Assembly: GCA_033239525.1 (NCBI GenBank)
Contig: BSYO01000020.1
Location: forward strand, 8,738,656-8,802,655
Reading direction: 5' to 3'
DNA from: Nepenthes gracilis
Taxonomy: Eukaryota > Streptophyta > Magnoliopsida > Caryophyllales > Nepenthaceae
DNA: 64,000 nucleotides
Below are positions 44,829-55,893 of this stretch, in pieces. The translations under genes were made by a program, and so were the position numbers. Below the pieces are notes generated by a model that did not search any database, was not told the DNA's origin, and was given only the letters and a program-made list of their open reading frames with translations. Position 1 is the first letter of the stretch; every line of letters begins with the position of its first letter.

Positions 44829-45675
44829 TAGCGAACGCATTTCTTTCCTCATCTCTTGCATCGTTGGTTAGCACGATCTACTGGCTATGATCCACAAAGA
44901 TTAATGAAAATGTATAAAATATAATTAATATAAACATGTGACCTAGGCGATTCTAGATATCCCCTTTCCTCTCAAGTTTCCTTTTTGTTGAAAGTGTATA
45001 TGTTCCCCCATCCATTTATCGTTTTCATTGTTTATCTACCTGTTGTAGTGATATATTATTATATTTGTTGAGATGTACGTTCACCCTTGCTATCACTTTT
45101 TTCAGATGAGAATGGTTTGATACCCGATGAGACTGAGTAGGCAGTAGGAGCTTGATAGTCAATTGATTTCAAGTGCGGAGCTTGAGGACATAGTTGTTTA
45201 TTATGTATGAAACAGGAACTTATAATTAATTTTAAGTACTCAAAGAATTTATATTTCGCATTTTCTGTGATGATGATTTTATTGTGGATGATTATATGGT
45301 CATTTTCCATTGTTTATATGGGTATTATGCTTTTGCGGGTATTATGCTTTTGCAGGTAAATTTTGTGATCATGATGGGTTTTTTTCTTTAGTTGGCATCC
45401 TTTTTAGCTGACGTTATACCTGAGTCATAATGTAGGTGCCACCTATGGTATCGTGGCAGTTAGAGATCCTGTGGAATTAAGTTGTCAATTTTTTGTGGAA
45501 TTGTTGTGGATTATTGTACAAGGTTTTATTCAGGTGTTTGTTTTTTTGGCAAACGTCTAACTTACAAACAGAACTCTACCCAATTTTCTGTATAAATCTA
45601 TAATATTAATTATGGGTTTTATTTATGTGTTTTGTTGATGGAGGTTATTTAAGAAAAATAACCCGGTCCATCACA

Positions 45676-47940
45676 GTTGGTATCAGAGACAAGGGATACC
45701 TTAGGTTTAATCTGAATCATATACGGAAGCCTAGGTTAGAGTAATATAGATTGAATAAAGTAGTCGACGGCGTATGATGACTAAGATAGGTCGAGTGGTC
45801 CTAGTTGCTCTAGTTTATATAACTTTGGCAAGATTTAGTCAGAATTAGTAAATATGAGTAGTTGCTAGGTTGCGGTACCATAAATTAGTGCTTTAGCCAA
45901 GATAAATTGATTAACTTTGGCTAGAACTAAGTTAAAAGTTAATGGATAAGTAGGGATGTATAGTTTCCAATATCTTAGTTTGTGTCTAAGTGGTAAGCTA
46001 ATTTGTGTTGTCTTATCCCGGAAAGGATATATGCGGCCGATTGTGCCGCTTAGACTAAGGTTAAGGCGTGGAAGTGGTCAATCACGTGATGATGGGGACC
46101 AGGCATCTAAATTTGTTGAATGATTTAGTAAAACTTGAAGATTTTAGAAGGTCTTGTTCGGACCAGAACCGAAAGATAGAATGTTGAAGAAGAATACCTT
46201 AAGGATTAACTTTGATTGAATTTGATCTGAGGACTAGGATTAGGAATGCTTAGATAGCATGGTAAGTGAAATGGATAAGGCAAAACCATGAGCACGAGGT
46301 TCAGATGACTCAGACTCGATTCTGGTGTTTGTAAATCCGAGAATGGTGAATTGTGACCGGTATAATAACGATTAAGTGTCTGAATTCTAAGTGACTCAAA
46401 TTTTGTGGAAGTTGAGATGTGGATCATAAGTATTGAAATAGTATTTGTGGTAGCCTAATATTCGGGAAGATAAGAAATATTGTAGGACATTTGCATGGGT
46501 GTTCTTTAATCGATAGGTATTGTTTTCGACAAGTTAAGAAGCATGATTCTGATCGTAGTCAATTTGATTGCAAGATTGAGGAATATCTTTATCCATGGTT
46601 AGACGGTGAAGAGGTCTAGTGTTTTGAATTGGGATTCTAAGGTATTAACATGTGTTAAGTGTTGCTTGTCATGATAAAAGGCAAGGCTCTTGGTTTTGAT
46701 ATTGTAGCCTGGTGGTCATTTTGGAATTCTGAGCCTATATTTTCATTGTGTTTTTAAGTTATGTGTAATTAGAGGATCTAGGCTTTACAATAGCGGCATA
46801 GAGATCTACGACATTAAGGATGATTTGGTTAGTAAGTCGTCGAGTTGATATAATTGGGTTGATAAGTACATTATGTCTTACAATTGAATTGTGCAATTTT
46901 GGATATGAATCTGAGTTAGTTAAGGTATCAATAAATTATTATCATTTTACCTATAGGTCATGTTTCAGGGATCTACGCTAGGTTTGTCTAATAATGAGGC
47001 CACACCTAGAAGTCATCTCATGGTCACTAAGAGGTTTTGGTTGCATAAACATCTGAGGATGTTTCTTAAAGGAAAAGATTAGATTAGTTGATCTTGGATT
47101 GGTAGATTAAGACTATTGATATCAACGTCGATCTTTAAGGACCTCGTAGTTGAATCGTTTGATCTTTTGTATGGGATTGATGATTTCTAAGATCGATTTG
47201 TGCCCATAAAATTGTCGATTGTTGACAGTTGAGAACTGTTCTTTTGGCAGCCATCGAGATAGCAATTGGGGGTTGTTGCTTCGAGGGTTTATAGGTTTGC
47301 TTATGGGTGTAGTTATTATTAGCCAATCTTAGAGGTTTGAATGGTCATGTCGTGCAAAGGATGTGATATTGCGCTAGTGTGAATGGATAACTTGTTTAAA
47401 GGATAATAAGTTATTGTGATCTTGTTTCAGGATTATTAGAACGGTAAGGATTTTGGGGGTCGGAATGATTGTGCATGAGCTACCAAGGACTTTCCATTTA
47501 TCTCGAAATTGGGTAGAGTGAGCGGGTCAGATATGTTAACTCATTGCTATGCTCACAAGATAATAACTTTGTTGTATGGTGAGGTTCCAATGACCTAAGG
47601 GGTGATTTGAGGCTATGCCAAATTTTTGGATAATTATTACAATTGTAGTATCTAATTTAGCTATAATTTGAGAATAGTGGGATTTGTCTTCACGGCGTAG
47701 ATATTTTAGAATTTGTTCTAATTATGGTTGTTGTGTAATATAACTGTTTTGTATGGATTGTATATTTTAGAACAATATTGGTTTAATGACATACCAATGA
47801 AATAATGACGATATGAAGTACTTTGACCATGAGGTCTGATTGCAACTTGAGGCTTATGCTGAAATATTAGCCAAGCTGGATTAAGAAATTTGGGCATCAA
47901 GTTAAATTACATGTGCTAAGGAATTACAATTTGATGATTT
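45676..47940 (+). mobile_element. Degraded interior of the plus-oriented LARD-like element
   Basis: Follows the PBS at 45678. The first few hundred bases resemble the reverse complement of the interior left of 37591 (for example the GATACCTTAGG-type start). No frame over about 75 codons and no gag or pol motif is seen. Its right end is lost near LINE D. Confidence 0.5.
45678..45688 (+). other. Primer-binding site, tRNA-Met type
   Basis: TGGTATCAGAG, two bases after the CACA end of the LTR. It is complementary to the 3' end of plant initiator tRNA-Met. Confidence 0.75.
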
Positions 47941-49850
47941 GTAACCTCATTAACCTAAGCAGGAGCGATCAAGGGATTGCTAACCATGACCTGTTGGTTG
48001 CCGATATCTGTCAGAAACTACATCTTCCTAGGAGCATCCTGAGTCCAACCCACCCGTACACCACCCAGTGTACCCCTATGGCTGACAGAATCGGGCCCAT
48101 CATGCGGGCAACCCTATGACTCGGACTCACGGGTTCCAAAGTCATCCTGAGCGTACTTACGGGAGAGTTTAATGATAGAGTTGGGTGCTAATTCACAAAC
48201 AGCTGCACTATAGGTAGAGAGCTCCTCACTCGAGAAGCGGGGCTACTAATGCTTACCACCCTCAAAATCAGAGCTGGTACATGCTTCAGGGATATCTTCG
48301 CGCTGTAGGGAACTGCACAAGGGCAAATGATTCCCAATCTGGGCATGGATGCTCTGGATGTCCATAGAGGATGGTTGTTCCATTTGCACCTCTGTAGGCC
48401 AGAAAGCCAAAGTTTGAGATGTGGATGCAACAGATCCCGTACACGCAGGAGCCACCTGACCATCTAAAGCCGGCATCATCATTCTGGGATTCTTCTCAAA
48501 CCCGGCATCATCCAAACCCAAAGAAACAGCAGCAGGAGGAGGAGGACATGCGGCAGGGGCCTCCTCCAGATCTTCCGCAACAATCTGCTCAGCAAATTGT
48601 GGGCACTGGACTACCAAGTCCTTAACCATATGATCCTTAACAAAGTCAGGGTGACAGTCAGAAAGAAGGGGAGCAGAGGAGTTGACTGGATATTCAAATT
48701 CTTTCTGTAGACTAACTGAAAAAGCAAATGGCTGAGAATAAATTCTAGGCATAGCTCGCTTCCTGGGAGACTTACCAGCAGAAGGCCGAATCCTCTTGGC
48801 TTTGTAACTGGACTCCTCATGTCCAAAAAGGAGACACTACCCACACCTAATCGGCTTCTAAGGGTATTCAACATTCACCATAGGATTGGAGTCTGATGAT
48901 TGCAGGACAATTCTGGTGGGCAAGTCAGCATCCACCTCAATCTCAACACAGATCCGGGAAACATCAAGCTTCTCCATTTTTGTAGTTCTGGGACAAAGAT
49001 GGACTGGCTTCCCAATGGCACTGGAAACCTAGCCCAGCCCCATCGGAGACCAAAACTCAACCGGTACATTGAAGAGATTAATCCAAATTGGGAACGATTT
49101 GTGCATTTCCTTGCACAGCTTCATTCTAGGGGGAAAATGTTTTAGATAGATGGCTTTCCCTGCAAGCATCCATGGACCAGCCAACAAACACTGTTCCATC
49201 TTTTTCAAAGAAGAGAACCAAAAAAAGAAAAATCCTTCATCGTTGGTAGCAATATGCTCTAGACCAAATCGAGTCCATAGAAGACGGGCAATGGCGCAAA
49301 CTGCCTGGAGATGAGGAGTGACATTGAAGAAATATCCAACTAAGGTGGACCCCCAAATACATCGACCTTGGTCGTTAACCTCTGGTGGAGGAGATATGGT
49401 AGCTGTATCCCCATCTACCACAAGAGGAGTGAAGAATTTCAGGCCACAACTGCCATCCGCCACCTTCCTTTGGACAAGGTTAGCCTAGGGAGGGGGGTTG
49501 TGAGTCTGATGCGGGTTGTGAGTCTGATGCAGATAGGATGAGCAATCTGAATATCAAAGAGGAGAAGACTGAATGTCGTTATCAGATAGGCTGCCCGGAG
49601 CACTACCATCAGCATCAGCAAGAGGGAAAGAAGGAATCGAGCTGGAGCTAGCCTTCGAGGACATCGCTCCAGCCAAGAGAGGCGGTGAATTGAGTTGGGA
49701 AGCGTCCGGGTGGCCCCCAAGATGCCGGCAATGGCCGGCTCCTTCAAAGACCGACACAGCTACAGATCAAATTTCAAACGAGCAAAGATCTCCTTCGCAG
49801 ATTTCAAATTTGGAGACCTAGAGAGAAGTAAGAGCTTCTCTCTCTAGAAT
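47941..49850 (-). mobile_element. LINE D, ORF1-bearing, inserted in Tekay-like LTR
   Basis: Minus-strand copy with the 5' leader (TAGAGAGAGAAGCTC) at about 49848 and ORF1 to its left. No 3' hairpin or terminus is found, so the 3' end is missing or rearranged near 47940. It breaks the LTR of the Tekay-like element at a site very close to where LINE H broke the related solo LTR. Confidence 0.6.
48246..49757 (-). pseudogene. LINE D ORF1 (DUF4283 + CCHC), degraded
   Basis: Starts near 49757 with an N-terminus rich in Ser and Pro. The DUF4283 domain is visible at 49463-49029 (STLVGYFFNVTPHLQAV, GPWMLAGKAIYLKHF, FNVPVEFWSP) and ends in a TAG at 49029. The next part (about 49028-48870) continues in pieces; the knuckle near 48850 has lost cysteines (a TAG and a Tyr stand in for two of them). 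A last open part, 48752-48246, is the acidic C-terminal region and aligns with LINE A around 1750-2000. At least two frameshifts and several stops are present. It would have been an RNA-binding ORF1 protein. Confidence 0.75.
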
Positions 49851-51031
49851 GTTAAAACCTGTCACCATTTTAAGGCATGCCGGAGAACCTAACCTGATTG
49901 TAATCAGTCCTGCATCCTAAATAACAGATCAAAAATAACTTCTTAACTGAAAACTTCTTTCGTATCAGAGTTTCACAATTACCCTTCGGTTAACTTTAGA
50001 ATATTCAAAATACACAGTAACGGTCTAAAAACCCTTCAGTTTTACTTCAGAAGTGCACGGTGATTTATCAATATAAGTCTGTGTAAATTTTTTAGAAACA
50101 AATTATACCAGGAGCTTCATTTTGGTGCCAATCAACTTTTATATAACAGAAGCTACGACTAAAAATCATTAAAACCCCTTCATTTTTGTACCTAAGGCTT
50201 CGCCAAAACTTTCGAACTCAAATGAAATGCCATAAGTCCAAATACATATACTAAATCATGCAATTTAACCAAAAATCCCTAATATTTTCGAGTTAGGGTT
50301 TAATCACATGCTTCCGGAACCAAAACGAACACTAATTACATGCTTGTTCATGGAATCAAAGCCAAATCTTGCAATACACTTTAGTAAACACGAAATCTAA
50401 CCGAACAATCGGGAGAAACATGCTTCATTTGCTTCAAACATGCAACAATATAATTTTAGAGCATTTTCATCGATTTTGAAACAAGAGAAAATGGTAAAAA
50501 CGGAAAACAACGTCCGAGCTACACTTGCTTGAGCCCGATCTACCATTTTTTTTACCCGAAGTGGACTAGAATTAGTGATTTCCCCTTTTTCCTCTTCTCT
50601 TCTCCCTCCTCTTCCTTCGTGCTTCAGCTGCATTCCCTTTCTCCCTTTCCCCCTTCTCTTTATAGCAAAAACAAAATCAGAATGCGCGGCAAACATCGCG
50701 ACCGCGCTCGAGCGCATGGCGAGCGCGCAGTGAGTGCGCGGCATTCTGCCAGTGTTTGCTCGAGCGGCCAGCGAGCACACGGCGAGCGCGGGGTTTCTGC
50801 CAAGGGCTCGCTCGAGCGCGCCTAGTTTACGGCGAGTGGCTATGTACTGGATTTTGCGCTCGCAGCAGCGCCTCGAGCGGGCGGTAGGCACAACCCTGCT
50901 ACTTGCTGAGCTCGTGTATTTTCTAACTTTTTACTTTCAACCCTCATTTTTCAATGCATAATTGGCTTCTTATAGATTATCATCATTTTAATTATTCCCA
51001 ATTATCCTGTTTTCGAGTCCGAGGCCTAATA
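49851..51031 (-). repeat. Partial 3' LTR of Tekay-like element
   Basis: On the minus strand begins TATTAGGCC where the solo copy has TGTGAGGCC, so the terminal TG is mutated. It has a TATAAAG box (50658-50664, minus) with a CTCGAGCG-rich cluster upstream (50690-50880), in the same arrangement as at 32120-32340. Confidence 0.75.
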
Positions 51032-51084
51032 CTCTCCCCCACTAAAAGAAATTTTGTCCTCGAAATTAAACAAAGTTACATACC

Positions 51085-53911
51085 TCAAGAAAACAAGTGG
51101 GGATATTTGCTTTGGATTTCCTCTTCGTGCTCCCAAGTGGCTTCCTCTGGTGAATGATTTCTCCAAAGTATCTTCACTAGGGGAATGGTTTTCGTACATA
51201 ACATCTGATCCTTTCGATCCAGAATCTGCAGTAGTTCCTCAATATTGGATAAATTCTTGTCGATAGCCAAGGATCCGTAGTCAATCATATGTGCAAGATC
51301 GTGGGTGTACTTCCGAAGCATCGATACATGAAATACATCGTGTACGCTCGCCAGACTAGGTTGTAACGCCAACCTGTAGGCTACCTCCCCGATCCTTTCC
51401 ATAATCTCAAAAGGACAAATGAACCGTGACCTCAGTTTTTCCTTCACTCCAAACCGGAATATTGCCTTGAACGGTGAGACTTTTAGAAAAACAAGATCTC
51501 CTACTTCAAAGCTCAATTTTATCATCCTCCTATATGTATAGCTTTTCTGTCTGCTTTGAACAACCTTCAGATTATCATGGATCAGCTTAATTTTCTCTAC
51601 TGTTTCCTTCACAGTCTTTGAGCCTAAAATCCTTTTATTCCCAGTCTCCTCCCAGTGAATCGTCGACTTGTATTTTCTCCCATACAACGCGTCAAAAGGT
51701 ACCATACCGATACTAGCCTGATAACTGTTATTATAAGTAAATTCAGCCAGTGCCAGATAAGTGTCCCAAGTTCCTTTCATCTCTAAAATAGAAACCTTTA
51801 ACATATCTTCAAGAATCTAAATGGTACGCTCAGATTGGCCATCAGTCTAGGGTGATACACAGTACTAAATTTTAACTCTGTCCCTAATTCCCTATGTAAA
51901 CTTTTCCAAAAGCTCGAGACAAAACGGGGATCTCCATCAGATACAATGGAGGTAGGAACTCCATGAAGCCTCACGATCTCGTTCACAAATAACTAAGCCA
52001 GCCTATCACACGAGTAGGTCATCCTGATCGCCATGAAGTGGGCTGATTTTGTCAACTGATCAACTATAACCCAAATGGCATCATGATTCCTAGGACTCCT
52101 TGGAACACCCGATACAAAATCCATAGCAATATCTTCTTATTTCCAGCTTGGGATCGGCATAGGCTATAACAATCCAGGAGGCTTCCTCCTCTCAGTTTTC
52201 AATTGCGACATACCAGGCATTTCTCCACATAAGCCATGATATCTCTCTTCATGTTCCTCTACCGGAAGGTTTTCTTCAGATCCTGATACATTTTATTTGT
52301 CCCACGGTGAATCATATACCGGGACCGGTGAACCTCTTTTAAAATCTTCTCCTTCAATTCCCTATCATCCGGTACACATAATCAGTCTCTAAACCTCAAT
52401 ACTCCATCAGTCCAGATGTTAAAATCAGCTCGAGATTCCTTATTTAGATCACTTAAAACATCCATAAGGAACGGATCATTCACTTACTTCTCGTTAACTT
52501 CGCTCACTACTTTCGGTTGGATCTAAAGATACGACAGGAGCATTCTATCACCTTTAGTATAACGTTGGATATCACATTGTTTCAGGTAATCCAACATTTT
52601 TATCTGCTTGATCTGCAGTTGAGCCACATATCCTGATTGGTGGCTCAATGTGTCTGCAACTATGTTGGCCTTCCCTGGTTCATATTGTATCTCACAGTCA
52701 TAGTCCTTTAAGAAATCAAGCCACCTTCTCTGCCCCATGTTAAGTTCCTTTTGTGAAAACTGGTACTCCAAACTTTTATAATTAGAATACTCAAGAAACT
52801 TTTCACCATAAGAATAATGTCTGCGAATTTTCAAGACAAAAACAATAGCAGCAAGCTCCAAATCATGAGTAGGGTAGTTCTTCTCATGCATTTTCAGTTG
52901 CCTAGATCCATAAACTATAACTTTACCATGCTGCATCAATACACATCTTAGACCCACCTTAGAGGTATCACAGTACATCTCAAAGCCTCCTGAACCCTCT
53001 GGAATAATCAATACTAGAGCGGTAGTCAAGCGATCCTTTAGCTCCTGAAAGCTCAGATCACACTCCTCAGTCCATACAAACTTAGCCTCCTTCTCTAGCA
53101 ATTGAGTCAGGCGCATATCAATTTGTGAGAAATTCTCCACAAAACGCTTGTAATATCCCGCCATGCCCAGAAAGCTCCTAACCTTAGTCACAGAAGCCGG
53201 CTTGCTTTAGTTTGTAACAGCCTCAACTTTCCTTGGATCCACAGAAATACTTTTTTTTGGTAAGTAAAAAAAAAAGGTATTTCTGTGGATCCACAGAAAT
53301 ATCGCCATCAGAAATTACATACCCCAAAAATATCACCTTCTCTAGCCAGAATTCACATTTACTCAGCTTAGCATACAATTTTTTCTTGTGGAGCACTTGA
53401 AGTACTATCCTCAAATGAATCTTGTGTTCCTCATAATCTTTTGAATAAATCAAGATATCATCAATAAATATCACCACAAATTTATCCAAGTACTGCCTGA
53501 ACACCCTATTCATTAGATCCATAAAAGCAACTGGAGCATTCGTAAGGCAAAAAGGCATAATAAGGAACTCATAATGGCCATAACGTGTCCAAAAAGTAGT
53601 CTTAGCCACGTCTTCTTACTTGATCCTCAATTGATAATAACCGGACCTTAAATCAATCTTCGAGAACACCCGAGATCTTTTCAACTGATCAAATAAATCA
53701 TCAATACATGGTAGAGGATATTTATTTTTAATCATGATTTTATTCAACTCACGATAATTAACACACAACCGTAAAGACCCATCTTTCTTCCTCACAAACA
53801 ATACTGGTGCGCCTCAAGGAGATACACTCAGTCTAATAAGGCCATTGTCTAACAGCTCCTGTAATTACAACTTCAACTCCTTCAATTCAGCCGGAGCCAT
53901 ACGGTAATAGT
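51085..53911 (-). pseudogene. pol: Tekay-like pol: RT, RNase H, integrase, chromodomain
   Basis: Reverse transcriptase is at 53911-53250 with [25 protein letters not shown] and the catalytic FIDDILIYS (53442-53468). A 36 bp insertion (53250-53285) breaks it. RNase H-like sequence is at 53191-52600 (MYCDTSK, HDLELAA, ADTLSH). Integrase core motifs are seen near 52150-51800 ([15 protein letters not shown] and the DGQSERT segment with the catalytic Glu). The C-terminus 51804-51085 includes HVSMLRKY and a chromodomain-like end (LVKILWRNHSPEEATW). Chromodomain integrases direct insertion to heterochromatin. At least three frame changes and several TAG/TGA codons are present. The N-terminal third of a normal polyprotein (gag, protease) is absent. 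Confidence 0.85.
53250..53285 (-). mobile_element. 36 bp LINE micro-insertion with snap-back filler
   Basis: Eight T, GGTAAGT and ten A, then GGTATTTCTG, between two perfect 16 bp copies of TGGATCCACAGAAATA (53234-53249, 53286-53301). The GGTAAGT part with its T run is the reverse complement of the LINE 3' terminus. The last ten bases copy the opposite strand of the target, creating a hairpin between 53235-53250 and 53277-53292. It disrupts the reverse transcriptase frame. Confidence 0.75.
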
Positions 53912-53964
53912 TTTCCAGCCAAAAATTGAAGCTTGTGAACCAAAAAACCACCCAGAATCAACGA

Positions 53965-54298
53965 TCATGTAAAGTGTTGCCTGATGTATGTATCTTCGTG
54001 TACAAAAACAAGGCCTTGAGCAGTGGGAGGGATCTGGGGTTGGCCCATAGCAATGCCACTCTAAGTAGGAACACCAGGGCTGCCACTCCATTGACCATCT
54101 TGGCTCTTCCCAGAAGTTAAGGTGAGGTGATAGAGGATTCCGAGGGCAATGCAAACAAGGGACAAAATAGCAGCCCCAGCAAACACGCCTGGCTTCACGA
54201 CATAGCAATAGTAGCCAGAGTACATGCTATCCATAGTATGTCGGTCATTGAGGGCGGCACCACCCAACAGCAAGAGAAATGCAAAGACAAAAGAAATC
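53965..54298 (-). pseudogene. DUF1218-like gene, last exon, premature stop
   Basis: A 334 bp exon. It opens after an acceptor AG (54299-54300) with one base completing a codon and ends in TGA at 53965. The peptide has two hydrophobic segments (FVFAFLLLLGGAAL and GVFAGAAILSLVCIALGILY), the family-like YCYVVKPGVFAG, and a C-terminus rich in Pro/Gln ending HEDTYIRQHFT. This is the pattern of plant DUF1218 membrane proteins, some of which affect lignin or vein patterning. One TAG (after SPGVPT, near 54061) interrupts it, probably from CAG. No upstream exon is visible within the window; the interval to the right is repeats and transposons. It is either the wreck of a host gene or a captured fragment. 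It is the only non-transposon coding sequence I recognise. Confidence 0.6.
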
Positions 54299-55560
54299 CT
54301 ACATGTTTGACAAATTCCCCCACCTTCATGTATAAGAAATCAGTCTTAAAATGATAGCCTAAACCGTCTTTTTGATTGCATTACATACACAAATTAAAAT
54401 ATCAGTACTAGTATCGATCGTATTGGATACCAAATATTTTCTTCGTGACCACATCAGTAAGCTACCTGCTAAACATATTATGCATATTTAAATAGTTTTA
54501 GTTAATTATATTCAAAGGAATTAGTACTATAATAACATTTATTATGCTAGATAGTAACTAAATGACAAATGTAATGAGGAATAAAATTAATAAAAGTAAT
54601 GGGAAATGAAAAGACAAAAGAAAACCTGCATGTTTGATAGATCCCCTCATCTTGTATCAGACATCATTCTTACAATGATAGCCTGAACCATCTTTTTGAT
54701 CACATTTCAGGCATGGATTAAAATATTGGTACCAGTATCCACCATATTGGACACAAAATATTTTCTCCATGACCACATCAAAACTAAGTTATCTACTAAA
54801 CATATTTGCATATTTAAATGGTTTTAATCAATTGTATTCAAAGGAATTAGCACTATAATAACACTAATTATGTTAGCAAGTAACAAAATAGACAAAAGTA
54901 ATGAGGAATAAAATTAATAGATGTAATGAGAAATGCAAAGACAAGATAACCTGCATGTTTGATAAATCCCCCCCTTCTTGTATAAGAAATCAGTCTTACA
55001 ATGATAGCCTAAATCGTCTTTTTGATTGCATCAAAGTATGGATTAAAATATTGGTACCAGTATTGACCGTATTGGACACAAAATATTTTCTCCATGCCAC
55101 ATGAAAACTAAGTTATCTACAAAGCATATTTTGCATATTTAAATGGTTTAAGCCAAATGTATTAAAAGGAATTAGCACTATAATAACAATATTATACTAG
55201 CAAGTAACAAAATGGCAAAAGTAGCAAGGAATAAAATTAATTCTAGCAATAACTCAACGATACAAAACAAATATCACTAAGAAAATACAATTACTAACAA
55301 GTTGAATTTTAAAATATTGGTACTAGTATCAACCATATTAAACACAAAATGTTTTTCCGTGACCACATTAAAACTAAGTTATTTATTAAACATATTTTGC
55401 ATATTTAAATGGTTTTAGTTAATTTTATGAAAAGGAATTAGCACTATAACAATAATTATTATGCTAGCAAGTAACAAAATAGCAAAAGTAACGAGTAATA
55501 AAATTAATTCTAGCAAAAACTCAACAATAAAAATTAAATATCATTAATAAAATACAATTA
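54276..55560. repeat. 327 bp tandem repeat across an intron-exon boundary
   Basis: Units start at 54276, 54603 and 54930, exactly 327 bp apart, with a fourth, altered unit at about 55250-55560. Each of the first three carries, on the minus strand, the end of the DUF1218-like intron, the acceptor AG and about 22 bases of exon. The rest is AT-rich intron-like sequence with words such as GGAATTAGCACTATAATAAC. Units three and four share a different junction containing an extra TCTAGCAATAACTCAAC-type block. Confidence 0.8.
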
Positions 55561-55893
55561 TTGACATGTTGAATTTTAGACAACGGTACAAGACAATTAT
55601 AAGTAAATGGAAAAATATTAAAGTGCCAATGGATTTTTTTAACAGTTTGGGATAATAAACAGAACAAAAAGAAGAGAAGAAAGTGCAGGGCTGAGCATGC
55701 GAAGGTGAACAAAATAATTTCAAGGGAAAATATTAGGCCGTAAATACTAATATTTTTTAATATCGTGATAAAATTATAATATGCCTTCACATTGAAAGTA
55801 TAGCGTAATATATCGGCCAATATATCCAGAATACATTGAGTGTAACAAGTGCCTTTATAGCACAAGAAACATGTGTCGAAACAGCCCAAAAGC
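55561..55893. other. AT-rich sequence, no gene seen
   Basis: Lies between the tandem array and the truncated copia element. It may be intron of the DUF1218-like gene. The 133-codon frame at 55922-55521 is hydrophobic and AT-biased, crosses the copia junction, and has no family resemblance. Confidence 0.4.

Larger units (their letters stand above)
42509..45675 (+). mobile_element. LARD-like LTR, plus orientation, with inserted solo LTR
   Basis: Starts TGTAATATCC and ends CCATCACA, followed by a PBS. Length is 3167 bp; without the inserted 522 bp solo LTR and its duplication it is 2640 bp. Other growth comes from a duplication of about 185 bp (43305-43487 again from 43488 and 44067), a TAA run (42752-42808) and a 33 bp tandem array (44697-44828). 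Confidence 0.7.
49851..53911 (-). mobile_element. Truncated Ty3/gypsy element (Tekay-like), 3' half
   Basis: Minus-strand order: reverse transcriptase, RNase H, integrase, C-terminal chromodomain-like segment, purine tract (AGTGGGGGAGAG near 51040), then the 3' LTR from 51031 leftward, broken by LINE D at 49850. Gag, protease and the 5' LTR are missing; the element stops at 53911 next to the DUF1218-like exon. The LTR belongs to the same family as the solo LTR at 31976. Confidence 0.85.

Noticed and set aside
45678..45688. tRNA-like sequence at this and other PBS sites
   Set aside because: Only 11-18 bases complementary to a tRNA end are present, adjacent to LTR ends. These are primer sites, not tRNA genes.
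50397..50891. A 164-codon minus-strand frame
   Set aside because: It is inside the Tekay-like LTR and includes the GC-rich promoter cluster; the related LTR at 31976 does not keep the same frame.
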